A stretch of 64,000 nt of DNA, taken from Roseovarius aestuarii. Its GTDB lineage: Bacteria > Pseudomonadota > Alphaproteobacteria > Rhodobacterales > Rhodobacteraceae. This document shows, piece after piece, positions 17,525 to 25,603 of this stretch. The position numbers and the translations under genes are program-made. The notes below the pieces were generated by a model, which worked only from the letters and a program-made list of their open reading frames with translations, was not told where the DNA came from and made no database searches. The stretch is from the NCBI GenBank assembly GCA_027214255.1, contig JAPWHL010000009.1:1-64000 (forward strand). The letters are read 5' to 3'. Every line of letters starts with the position of its first letter. The first letter of the stretch is position 1.

Positions 17525-18583
17525 ATGAGTACTCCGAAAATTCGCGTTCGAAACCTGTATAAGATCTTTGGGTCGACGCCCGAAAAAGTGCTGCCTTTGG
17601 TGCGCGATGATGGCATGGGCAAGCCCGAGCTACTGGAGTTGCACAAACATGTGCTGGGTTTGCAGAACATCAATATTGATATGCAGGCCGGTGAAATTTC
17701 GGTGATCATGGGATTGTCGGGATCCGGTAAATCGACTCTGATCCGGCACTTGAACCGCCTGATTGAGCCGACTGCCGGTGAAATCCTGTTGGACGGGCGG
17801 GATGTGACCGAACTGGATGATCTAGGTCTGCGCCAGATGCGCCAGAAATCCATGTCGATGGTGTTTCAGAAATTCGCCTTGTTGCCCCACAAGACAGTGC
17901 TTGAAAACGCCGCGACGGCCCCTCGTATCTGCGGTGTCGCCCGCGAAACCCGAGAGGCCGAGGCGCGCAAATGGTTAGAACGCGTTGGGTTGTCTGGTTT
18001 TGAGGATCGTTATCCCCGCCAGTTGTCAGGCGGGATGCAACAACGGGTGGGGATTGCCCGCGCGTTGACAGCCGACACAGATATCATGCTGCTGGACGAG
18101 GCGTTCTCTGCCCTTGATCCGTTGATCCGAACGGACATGCAGGACCTTCTGATGGAGCTGCAAACCGAACTGAACAAAACCATTGTCTTCATCACGCATG
18201 ATTTGGATGAGGCACTGAAACTGGCGGACCATTTGGTTATTCTCAAGGATGGCGCTGTTGTCCAACAGGGTGCCCCGCAGGAGATTGTCATGAACCCCGC
18301 CGATCCTTACATTGAGGCGTTCGTCGGCGATATCAATCGCGCCCGCGTTCTGCGCGCCGGTACGATCGCCAGTGAGGGTAAGCCAGACGGCGTTGTGGCC
18401 GGGCAAGTGGATTGGCAAGATACGCTAGAGGCCGTCATAAGGGTGGCCAAAGGGCGCGCTGATGTCACGGTTCTGGTGGTCAAGGGCGGCCAAACCGTCG
18501 GTAAGATAGAGATGCGTGAACTTTTGTCGGCGCTGATCCCGTATAGTTCTGCGCACAGCAGGGCCACGCAAAGCGCCAGCTAA
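17525..18583 (+). CDS. Betaine-type ABC transporter ATPase (ProV/OpuAA)
   Basis: 352 residues. Walker A GLSGSGKST, Q-loop VFQKFALLPHKTVLEN, signature LSGGMQQRVGIARAL, Walker B IMLLDEAFSALDPL and switch His in VFITHDLDEALKLADH are all present. The extended N-terminus before Walker A (IFGSTPEKVLPLVRDDGM) is typical of ProV. Only part of a regulatory C-terminal region is seen, without two clear CBS repeats. The ATG at 17525 is preferred over an in-frame upstream start that would overlap the permease by 60 codons. Confidence 0.9.
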   Translation: MSTPKIRVRNLYKIFGSTPEKVLPLVRDDGMGKPELLELHKHVLGLQNINIDMQAGEISVIMGLSGSGKSTLIRHLNRLIEPTAGEILLDGRDVTELDDLGLRQMRQKSMSMVFQKFALLPHKTVLENAATAPRICGVARETREAEARKWLERVGLSGFEDRYPRQLSGGMQQRVGIARALTADTDIMLLDEAFSALDPLIRTDMQDLLMELQTELNKTIVFITHDLDEALKLADHLVILKDGAVVQQGAPQEIVMNPADPYIEAFVGDINRARVLRAGTIASEGKPDGVVAGQVDWQDTLEAVIRVAKGRADVTVLVVKGGQTVGKIEMRELLSALIPYSSAHSRATQSAS

Positions 18584-18822
18584 ATTCTTTGACGCGGGTA
18601 GAAATCCCAGTCGCGCTAAGTGCCTGATGTCGATCTGCGCTGCGGGTCTTTGGTGGTTTTGGGTGACCAGTATGGTGCGTGGAATCGGCTAAACAGAAAC
18701 TGTGGCCCGCGTTTTACGAACCCCTGTCTTGGGTGCTTGCGCAACCTTCAAAATCAGTTTTTCCGACAGGGCCTAACCCGCGCCAGACGAAGGGGGTGAC
18801 AGAAGAAATTGGTTGTCAATTT
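18584..18822. other. Gap between the betaine transporter and the zinc locus
   Basis: No convincing gene or terminator is seen. The small plus-strand frame beginning at 18679 has no ribosome site and no protein-like composition. With the Zur site and leader that follow, the gene-free stretch extends to 19030. Confidence 0.4.
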
Positions 18823-18844
18823 GTATGTTATACCATAACAGTAC
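18823..18844. promoter_or_regulatory. Zur box upstream of the ZrgA-like operon
   Basis: GTATGTTATACCATAACAGTAC contains the palindrome TGTTATACCATAACA at 18826-18840, related to the site before zinT. It lies about 190 bases upstream of the first gene, so a long leader is implied. It links this ABC operon to zinc limitation. Confidence 0.7.
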
Positions 18845-19030
18845 CTGCAAGCTCTGAAAATTGCACATTTGGATTGTGAATACAGGTAACTGTTCGGTGC
18901 ACATCACAGACTGCCGTCGCCCGGTTTCATAGCGCCGCTGTAGGGCGTTACCATCATATCCACCCCAACGGCTTGGCAACATTGTGCGGATAGCGAAAAC
19001 CCCCTTAGATGAATGGAAAAGGACTCGACC

Positions 19031-19702
19031 ATGAGAGCACTTCAACTGACACTTCTGGCTTCGGTCATGGCCGCACCACTTTCGGCCCAAGAAACGCGTG
19101 AACTAGATGCCCATGTGCACGGGGTCAGCACGCTTGAGCTGGCTATCGAAGATGGCATTGTTGAGATGAGCCTCATGTCGCCGGGCATGGATATTGTTGG
19201 CTTTGAGTATTCTGCGTCAACGGCTGCGGACAAGGATGCGGTCGAGAGCGCCCTTCGCAAGCTGACGGTGCCGGAAAATGTCGTGACGTTGCCCGAAGCG
19301 GCCGAGTGCCGTCTTGCCGAAGTTCTGGTGCATGTCCATTCAGAGGACCATGAAGGCCATGATGAAGATGAAACGCATGGGCATGGCGATCACGAAAAAG
19401 AGGCGCACGGGCATGATGAGCATGAGCACGAAGACCACAACGATGATGCACATGAACACGACAAGCAGGAACATGACGATCACGACGACGATGCGCATGA
19501 ACACGCCGAACACGGCCAGCACAACGAATTTCACGTGCGCTACAAGTTTGCATGTGATCACTCTGACGACCTGAGTGCGATCACTTTCCCGTTTTTTGCG
19601 CAGTTTGAGCATGCGCAGGAAATCGAAGCGCAATATGTCACCGAGACGGGCTCAGGATTGGCCGAGATCGAGCGCGACGCCCCGCAATTGTCATTGGAGT
19701 AA
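19031..19702 (+). CDS. zrgA: ZrgA-like (DUF2796) histidine-rich periplasmic zinc-binding protein
   Basis: 223 residues. A signal peptide (residues 1-19, ending PLSA-QE) is followed by DAHVHGVSTLELAIEDG, the DUF2796 opening block. A central stretch of roughly 70 residues, about 105-165, is built almost wholly of His, Asp and Glu (HDEHEHEDHNDDAHEHD-type repeats). A conserved C-terminal part, FPFFAQFEHAQEIEAQYVT, closes the protein. Vibrio ZrgA belongs to this family and feeds zinc to an ABC importer under Zur control. A Zur palindrome upstream and ABC genes 2 bases downstream fit that role. The ATG at 19031 directly precedes the signal peptide; an upstream in-frame ATG adds only MEKDST. Confidence 0.85.
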   Translation: MRALQLTLLASVMAAPLSAQETRELDAHVHGVSTLELAIEDGIVEMSLMSPGMDIVGFEYSASTAADKDAVESALRKLTVPENVVTLPEAAECRLAEVLVHVHSEDHEGHDEDETHGHGDHEKEAHGHDEHEHEDHNDDAHEHDKQEHDDHDDDAHEHAEHGQHNEFHVRYKFACDHSDDLSAITFPFFAQFEHAQEIEAQYVTETGSGLAEIERDAPQLSLE

Positions 19703-19704
19703 GC

Positions 19705-20400
19705 ATGACGGATCCCGCCCTTGCCCTGACAGATGTCACATTTGCCTGGCCGGGCAGGGGCGGGTTCGTTCTGTCTTGTGCGGATTTCAGTATGTCGCGC
19801 GGTGAAACGGTTTTGTTGCTGGGGGCCAGCGGTTCGGGGAAATCGACCTTGCTGTCTCTGATCTGTGGAATCGTTGCCGCCGATGCGGGTCAAATAAGCG
19901 TCAGCGGGGTCGATATGAAAACGCTGGGCGCGGGTGGGCGTGACCGGTTTCGCGCGGAAAACATCGGAGTGATTTTTCAACAATTCAACTTGCTGCCCTA
20001 TGCAAGTATTGCCGACAACATTCGTCTGCCTTTGCGGTTTGCCCCCAAGAGACGCAATCGCGCTAAAGATAGCTTGGCCGAGGCTGCGCGCCTGTGTGCG
20101 GCGCTGGGCCTTCCGGACGAGGTGCTGCGTACCACTGCCGGACGGTTAAGCGTGGGCCAACAACAACGTGTGGCCGTCGCGCGCGCCCTGATCGGACAGC
20201 CCCCGTTGATTGTCGCGGACGAACCGACGTCGGCCTTGGACGCGGCCACGCAGGATACCTTCCTCGGGCTTCTTTTTGATCAAGTGGCAAGCGCCGGGTC
20301 TTCCTTGTTGATGGTCAGTCACGACGAAAGGCTTGGCGCGCGATTTGATCGGGTACTGCGCATCGAAGACATCGCGACGTCGCAAAGGGCCGTCGCATGA
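19705..20400 (+). CDS. ABC transporter ATPase of the ZrgA-like system
   Basis: 231 residues, LolD/MacB-type size. Walker [16 protein letters not shown]-loop [17 protein letters not shown], signature [15 protein letters not shown], Walker [14 protein letters not shown] and switch [11 protein letters not shown] are present. It starts 2 bases after zrgA, and its stop overlaps the permease start (ATGA). The pairing with an FtsX-type permease and a DUF2796 protein is that of the Zrg-type zinc system rather than a ZnuC-type importer. Confidence 0.88.
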   Translation: MTDPALALTDVTFAWPGRGGFVLSCADFSMSRGETVLLLGASGSGKSTLLSLICGIVAADAGQISVSGVDMKTLGAGGRDRFRAENIGVIFQQFNLLPYASIADNIRLPLRFAPKRRNRAKDSLAEAARLCAALGLPDEVLRTTAGRLSVGQQQRVAVARALIGQPPLIVADEPTSALDAATQDTFLGLLFDQVASAGSSLLMVSHDERLGARFDRVLRIEDIATSQRAVA

Positions 20401-21644
20401 TCTTGCGCCTTGCTGCACAGTCCCTTTGGGCACGCGTTCTGACTGTCGGAATGACCATCCTGGCCATCGCGCTGTCTGTCGCGCTGTTTCTGGGCGTTGA
20501 AAAAACCCGAACCGGGGCGCGGGCCAGTTTCGCCGACACGATCTCGGGGACGGACCTGATTGTGGGGGCGCGATCCGGGTCCGTGCAACTGTTGCTGTAT
20601 TCAGTCTTTCGTATTGGCAATGCCACCAACAACGTTACATGGCAAAGCTATCAGGACATTGCCGCACGGCCCGAAGTCGACTGGATCGTGCCGATATCTC
20701 TGGGCGATAGTCACCGCCAGTTTCGTGTGATGGGTACCACGGATGCGTTTTTCACGCGCTACAAATTCCGGGGCGGGCGTTCTCTGGGATTTTCTCAGGG
20801 GCAGGGGCTGAACGATCTTTACGACGCGGTGATCGGGGCCGATGTTGCCGCCACGCTGGGCTATTCGGTTGGTGATCCCATTATCGTATCCCACGGGGTG
20901 GCGTCTTTTACCGAGCACGACGATCAACCGTTTCGTGTGTCTGGAATACTTGCCAAAACCGGAACGCCGGTGGACCGCACCGTGATTGTCGGTTTGGAAG
21001 CGATCGAGGCGATCCATGTGGATTGGAAGAATGGTGGGCAAACAGGCCGCACGACCCCGGCAGAGGTCATACGCCAGATGGATCTGACACCCACTGCGAT
21101 TACAGCGGCCCTTGTCGGTGTCAATTCGCGGCTACAGATCTTTAAGCTCCAACGCTGGATCAATGAGTATCCCGAAGAGCCGTTATTGGCCCTTTTGCCC
21201 GGCGTGGCCCTGCAAGAGTTGTGGCAGATCGTCGGCGTCGCTGAAAAGGCGCTGATCGGCGTTTCGGGGATGGTCGTGGTGACGGCTTTGCTGGGGATGA
21301 TGGCCATGGTTTTCGCCAGCCTGAACGAGCGGCGGCGCGAAATGGCGATCTGGCGTGCGATGGGCGCAAGGCCCATGACTATTCTTGGATTACTGGTGCT
21401 AGAAGCGATGTTGATGGCAGGCATTGGCGCCATCTTGGGGTATTGTCTGTTGTATGTCGGGCTGCTGGGGCTGCGACCATGGGTTGATAGCGCCTTTGGA
21501 ATCTGGTTACCCATAGAAGCGCCCAGCATACGAGAGCTATGGGTTGTGACAGGTGTGGTTGGCGCCGCCGCGCTGGCAAGTTTGCTTCCGGCGCTCAGGG
21601 CTTACCGGTTGTCACTGGCCGATGGAATGATGGTAAAGATATGA
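20397..21644 (+). CDS. FtsX/MacB-type ABC permease of the ZrgA-like system
   Basis: 415 residues. A first membrane segment (about 14-36) is followed by a MacB-like periplasmic region (about 40-270) and three C-terminal membrane segments (about 285-400) forming the FtsX domain (FASLNERRREMAIWRAMGA, LLVLEAMLMAGIGAILGY). Such permeases act on periplasmic or outer-membrane processes rather than by classic substrate translocation. How the Zrg group promotes zinc uptake is unclear. It is coupled by 4-base overlaps to the ATPase before it and the DUF3299 gene after it. Confidence 0.87.
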   Translation: MILRLAAQSLWARVLTVGMTILAIALSVALFLGVEKTRTGARASFADTISGTDLIVGARSGSVQLLLYSVFRIGNATNNVTWQSYQDIAARPEVDWIVPISLGDSHRQFRVMGTTDAFFTRYKFRGGRSLGFSQGQGLNDLYDAVIGADVAATLGYSVGDPIIVSHGVASFTEHDDQPFRVSGILAKTGTPVDRTVIVGLEAIEAIHVDWKNGGQTGRTTPAEVIRQMDLTPTAITAALVGVNSRLQIFKLQRWINEYPEEPLLALLPGVALQELWQIVGVAEKALIGVSGMVVVTALLGMMAMVFASLNERRREMAIWRAMGARPMTILGLLVLEAMLMAGIGAILGYCLLYVGLLGLRPWVDSAFGIWLPIEAPSIRELWVVTGVVGAAALASLLPALRAYRLSLADGMMVKI

Positions 21645-22156
21645 ACAAATCCCCGTTGATCACCCGCCGACAATTCGCCTTGATGGCTGCGGGCGCTGCC
21701 TGTTTGCCGCAAGTCGCCCTTTCCAATCCGTTCAAGGAAATCACCTGGGATGATCTGATCCCGCCCGGCGTGCCCTATTCCGAGATCATCGGCCAAGGGG
21801 CTGTTGACGAAGTGAACGATACTTGGGACCCGATATTTGACGAAAACGCGACCAAACTGAACACCAGCCTTGATGGCGCGTCTGTCAAACTACCCGGCTA
21901 TATCATTCCGATTGACATGGGGTCCGAAGGCCTGCGCAGTTTCATGTTGGTACCCTATGTCGGAGCCTGTATCCACGTGCCCCCGCCCCCGCCAAACCAA
22001 TTGGTCTTTGTGACAACCAAAACGCCTTGGCCCAGTGATCAGCTGTGGGATGCCGTATGGGTGTCAGGCCGTCTAAGTGCACGGCTTCAAACCACCGAGA
22101 TTGCCGAAAGCGGTTATGAAATCGCGGCGGACACAATCGAAATATACGAATGGTAA
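21641..22156 (+). CDS. DUF3299 exported protein of the ZrgA-like operon
   Basis: 171 residues. The N-terminus MNKSPLITRRQFALMAAGAA looks like a twin-arginine signal ending near ALS-N. The mature part contains ITWDDLIPPG, VKLPGYIIPID and YVGACIHVPPPPPNQLV, the hallmark block of DUF3299. The Cys-His pair in GACIHVPPPPP could bind metal. The start ATG overlaps the permease stop (ATGA); an earlier in-frame start would lie deep in the permease gene. It is probably an accessory lipoprotein-like partner of the zinc system. Function has not been established to my knowledge. Confidence 0.82.
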   Translation: MNKSPLITRRQFALMAAGAACLPQVALSNPFKEITWDDLIPPGVPYSEIIGQGAVDEVNDTWDPIFDENATKLNTSLDGASVKLPGYIIPIDMGSEGLRSFMLVPYVGACIHVPPPPPNQLVFVTTKTPWPSDQLWDAVWVSGRLSARLQTTEIAESGYEIAADTIEIYEW

Positions 22157-22409
22157 GACCTTTTACCGAGAGAATGATCAGGCTCGGACGCATCGTGTGA
22201 TGTGACGTTGGCCCACCTTTTCTGTCAGGCGCTTACTGCTCCCTCAATGTCAGTTTTTCAGGCTTATGGCGAAGCAAAACCCATATGTCTCAATGCCATA
22301 AAGCCCCCCTCCCTCAACTTTAAGCCGCACGTAGTAGCGCATTAATACCCGTTGGCCTGCTTAATCCCTATCATGGGGATCAAGCCGAATTGAGCACATG
22401 GGAGGAACA

Positions 22410-22805
22410 ATGGCCAAAGCAATTCACTCGATGATCCGCGTTCTGGATGAAGAGCGGTCTGTCGCGTTCTATAAAACGGCCTTCGGTCTAACCGTGGCCG
22501 AACGATTGGATTTTGACAGTTTTACGCTGCTGTATCTCAGCAACGATGAAACCGAATTTGAACTGGAATTGACTGTAAACAAGGACCGTACCGAACCTTA
22601 CGATCTGGGGGATGGTTATGGGCATTTGGCGTTCACTGTTGATGATCTGGATGCCGAGCACGCGCGCTTTGAGGCAGCTGGTTTCAACCCGCGCAAGATC
22701 GTGGATTTTAAAAGGGAGGGGACATTGTTGGCCCGGTTCTTCTTTGTGAAGGATCCGGACGGCTATGAGATCGAAGTCATGAAAAGGCATGGCCGCTACA
22801 AATAA
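22410..22805 (+). CDS. VOC-superfamily lactoylglutathione lyase-like protein
   Basis: 131 residues, a single glyoxalase/VOC unit. HSMIRVLDEERSVAFYKTAFG opens the first beta-alpha-beta-beta-beta module, and GYGHLAFTVDDLDAEHARFE with DPDGYEIEVMKR closes the second. His7, Glu55 or Glu57, His77 and Glu124 are candidate metal ligands. Glyoxalase I converts the methylglyoxal-glutathione adduct to lactoylglutathione. GGAGGAA precedes the ATG at 22410. It lies 23 bases before the GMC small-subunit gene, so the three may be co-transcribed. Confidence 0.8.
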   Translation: MAKAIHSMIRVLDEERSVAFYKTAFGLTVAERLDFDSFTLLYLSNDETEFELELTVNKDRTEPYDLGDGYGHLAFTVDDLDAEHARFEAAGFNPRKIVDFKREGTLLARFFFVKDPDGYEIEVMKRHGRYK

Positions 22806-22828
22806 CGTCAACTTTTGGGAGGAAGAAA

Positions 22829-23347
22829 ATGACGCAATCACTAAAGAAATTGACTCGGCGGCAGCTGTTGTCGCGCAGCGTGGCAGCCAGTGCCGCGCTG
22901 GTCGTTGGGCCGGGTTTTGTTGCCGGATCTGATGCCGCATGGGCGCAAACGATGAACGCCCTGAAGCCTGAAACCATGGCCACGTTGATCCAGATGGCGC
23001 GAGATATCTATCCGCACGATCAGGTTGGCGATCAGTTCTATGCAATGGCGGTCAAGGGGTATGATGTGCCCGAGGCGGTCGAAGAGACCGAGGCCGGAAT
23101 TCTGGCATTGGACGAGGCCGCGCGCGCCGCTGGCTTTGACAGTTATCTCAAAACCGGATGGGAAAAGGACCGCGTCGCGATCTTGACCAGCCTTCAGGAC
23201 ACAGCGTTCTTTCAGAAGGTGCGCGGCGGTCTTGTGACCGGACTCTACAACCAAAAGGATGTCTGGCCGATCTTTGGCTACGAAGGCGAAAGTTACAGCT
23301 TTGGTGGCTACATTGATCGCGGCTTTAACGACATCACTTGGATTTAA
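22829..23347 (+). CDS. Tat-exported small subunit for a GMC dehydrogenase (gluconate dehydrogenase subunit 3-like)
   Basis: 172 residues. The signal LTRRQLLSRSVAASAALVV has the twin-arginine motif and cleaves near AWA-QT. The mature domain (LKPETMATLIQMARDIYPHD, FFQKVRGGLVTGLYN, FGYEGESYSFGGYIDRGFND) matches the small gamma-subunit type of membrane sugar or gluconate dehydrogenases. It chaperones or co-exports the flavoprotein, which itself lacks a signal. The GMC gene begins 15 bases downstream. No cytochrome c subunit gene follows, unlike the usual three-gene set. Confidence 0.82.
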   Translation: MTQSLKKLTRRQLLSRSVAASAALVVGPGFVAGSDAAWAQTMNALKPETMATLIQMARDIYPHDQVGDQFYAMAVKGYDVPEAVEETEAGILALDEAARAAGFDSYLKTGWEKDRVAILTSLQDTAFFQKVRGGLVTGLYNQKDVWPIFGYEGESYSFGGYIDRGFNDITWI

Positions 23348-23362
23348 GGGAGGGACGGCACC

Positions 23363-24937
23363 ATGACGGCACCTTTTGACCTCAATGACGACAGTGTTGT
23401 CGTTATCATCGGAACGGGCGCAGGCGGCGGCGTTCTGGCAAATGAACTGGCCCAGAAAGGCGTCAGCGTTGTCGCGCTGGAGGCGGGCGGGCGGTATTTG
23501 CCGCAGGATTACATCAACGACGAATGGGATAGTTTTGGCCAACTCGCATGGTTGGACGGGCGCACCACATCGGGTGATTGGCGCGTGGCCAATGATTTCT
23601 CGGGCCTGCCTGCGTGGATCGTCAAGGCGGTTGGCGGCACGACAACACACTGGGCCGGTGCATCACTGCGCTTTCAGGAACACGAATGGAAGGCCAAGAC
23701 AAACTATGGCGCGGTTGAGGGGGCAAACCTGTTGGATTGGCCGATTGATGGGGCCGAGATGGCGCCCTATTATGACAAGGCCGAGAAAAAACTGAATGTC
23801 ACCCGCACCAATGGCAATGCGGGCTTGCCGGGCAACAACAACTACAAAGTGTTCGAGGCCGGAGCCAAGGCGCTGGGCTATACCGAGGTCCACACAGGCC
23901 GCATGGCGATCAATTCGGCGGATTCCGAAGACGGGCGCATGGCGTGCCAGCAAACCGGGTTTTGTTTTCAGGGCTGCAAATGGGGGGCCAAATGGTCATC
24001 CGCCTATACCGACATCCCTGCGGGTGAGGAAACGGGTAATCTGGAGGTACGAGAAAAAGCGCATGTTCTAAAGATTGAACATGACGCAAGTGGCAAAGTT
24101 TCGGGTGTTGTCTATGTCGACGCCGACGGCAATCAACAGATGCAAAAGGCGCGCATCGTTTGCGTTGCGGGCAATTCCCTTGAAAGTCCCCGTTTGTTGC
24201 TGAATTCGGCGTCGTCGATGTATCCTGACGGCATGGCCAACTCGTCCGGGCAGGTCGGGCGCAATTATATGCGTCACCTGACGGGTTCGGTTTATGGCAT
24301 CTTTGACAAACCGGTGAAGATGTGGCGCGGTACGACGATGGCCGGGATCGTTCAGGACGAGGCGCGTCATGACCCATCCCGCGGGTTCGTCGGCGGTTAC
24401 GAACTGGAAACGCTGAGCCTTGGATTGCCGTTCATGGCTGCGTTCCTCGATCCGGGCGCGTGGGGGCGCGAATTCACAACCGCGCTGGATCATTACGAAA
24501 ACATGGCGGGTATGTGGATTGTAGGCGAAGACATGCCGCAGGAAACCAACCGTGTTACGCTTAACACCGACGTGTTGGATCAGCACGGTCTGCCGGTTCC
24601 GAACGTGCATTACTCGGATCACGCCAATGACAAAGCGATGCGCGCTCATGCGTATGACCGGGGTCAGGCGATCTATGATGCGATCGGGGCCACGCGCACT
24701 ATGCCGACGCCACCCTATCCGTCAACGCACAACCTGGGCACCAACCGGATGTCGGAAAAGGCGCAGGACGGTGTGGTCAACCGTTGGGGACAGACGCATG
24801 ATATTGCGAACCTGTTCGTCTCGGACGGGTCGCAATTTACCACCGGGGCTGCGGAAAACCCGACACTGACGATTGTCGCGCTGGCCATTCGTCAGGCAGA
24901 TCACATCGCCGCTGAGATGAGCAAAGGTAACCTTTGA
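23363..24937 (+). CDS. GMC-family FAD-dependent dehydrogenase (sugar/gluconate dehydrogenase type)
   Basis: 524 residues. The FAD-binding motif is VIIGTGAGGGVLANELAQKG (residues 11-30), with VGGTTTHWAGASLRF and a Cys-containing QTGFCFQGCKWGAKWS. The C-terminal active-site region has STHNLGTNRMSE (catalytic His) and GAAENPTLTIVALAIRQAD. Enzymes of this group oxidise sugars or polyols in the periplasm, passing electrons to cytochromes or quinone. It is paired with a Tat-exported small subunit 15 bases upstream and closed by a strong terminator. The substrate is not predictable. A cytochrome partner must be encoded elsewhere. Confidence 0.87.
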   Translation: MTAPFDLNDDSVVVIIGTGAGGGVLANELAQKGVSVVALEAGGRYLPQDYINDEWDSFGQLAWLDGRTTSGDWRVANDFSGLPAWIVKAVGGTTTHWAGASLRFQEHEWKAKTNYGAVEGANLLDWPIDGAEMAPYYDKAEKKLNVTRTNGNAGLPGNNNYKVFEAGAKALGYTEVHTGRMAINSADSEDGRMACQQTGFCFQGCKWGAKWSSAYTDIPAGEETGNLEVREKAHVLKIEHDASGKVSGVVYVDADGNQQMQKARIVCVAGNSLESPRLLLNSASSMYPDGMANSSGQVGRNYMRHLTGSVYGIFDKPVKMWRGTTMAGIVQDEARHDPSRGFVGGYELETLSLGLPFMAAFLDPGAWGREFTTALDHYENMAGMWIVGEDMPQETNRVTLNTDVLDQHGLPVPNVHYSDHANDKAMRAHAYDRGQAIYDAIGATRTMPTPPYPSTHNLGTNRMSEKAQDGVVNRWGQTHDIANLFVSDGSQFTTGAAENPTLTIVALAIRQADHIAAEMSKGNL

Positions 24938-24956
24938 TCCATAGCACGTAAAAACC

Positions 24957-24988
24957 AAGCCCGGCGCGGATCCTTCCACGCCGGGCTT
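24957..24988. terminator. Bidirectional rho-independent terminator
   Basis: A perfect 10-pair stem, AAGCCCGGCG and CGCCGGGCTT, surrounds a 12-base loop between convergent genes. T-runs follow in both directions (TTTT on plus; GGTTTTT on minus). Confidence 0.85.
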
Positions 24989-25004
24989 TTAGTTGTCTCA
25001 ACGT

Positions 25005-25394
25005 TTAGTGTTGCGTTGAATTGACCGCCCGGCGGTTCTTGCTGGCGGCGCGCTGCTCGCGCTCTTTCAGCAAGATTTCTTCGGCCGGAAGAGCGTCGAA
25101 ATCATGGGCGGATTCCGTGGCAATCAAACCGTTGAGCTGAAGATCAATAAAGCGCAGGCAACAGACCCGCAGGAACGACGTAAAGTTCCCCAGATCGTGA
25201 CCTTCATCAATTGATTCATTGTACAGTTGATGCAGCAACTGACGCACGTTCAGGTCTTGGCGCGCAGCGATGTCTTCCAGCACGTTCCAGAACATATGTT
25301 CCAGTCGGACACTCGTCACCATGCCATCCATGCGAAACGAGCGCGTGACACTTTCCCAAAGTTCAGGGTCGGCTCCGATAAACAGGCGGCACAT
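25005..25394 (-). CDS. Ribbon-helix-helix domain protein
   Basis: 129 residues. MCRLFIGADPELWESVTRSF is followed by the DNA-binding-type strand TSVRLEHMFWNVLEDIA and helix RQDLNVRQLLHQLYNESI. The type is RHH_4, in which dimers form a two-stranded sheet that contacts DNA. The C-terminal tail is charged (KEREQRAASKNRRA). ATG at 25394 with AAAGGAC upstream is preferred over an in-frame start 11 codons earlier. It stands alone, convergent with the GMC gene. The target is unknown; several alphaproteobacterial homologues are annotated only by domain. Confidence 0.8.
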   Translation of the reverse strand: MCRLFIGADPELWESVTRSFRMDGMVTSVRLEHMFWNVLEDIAARQDLNVRQLLHQLYNESIDEGHDLGNFTSFLRVCCLRFIDLQLNGLIATESAHDFDALPAEEILLKEREQRAASKNRRAVNSTQH

Positions 25395-25603
25395 GGCAAG
25401 TCCTTTCACGAAAATGCTAGGAAACAACCCTATCAGAGATCGCGTCGAGAGGTCAAATTTGCACGGTGACAGCGGTGACAGCGATGCCGATATGGAGGGT
25501 GTTCAATGGTGAGGTTATCCATGCACAAGGGGCAAAGAACTGCTGTGTGTAAGGGGTTGATTGTGCTCCATGCGTCTGTGGTGCCTGCCGCCTGTTGGCC
25601 GCA

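Noticed and set aside
22841-23650. Minus-strand frame of 269 codons
   Set aside because: Antisense to the Tat small subunit and GMC genes, with no recognisable motifs.
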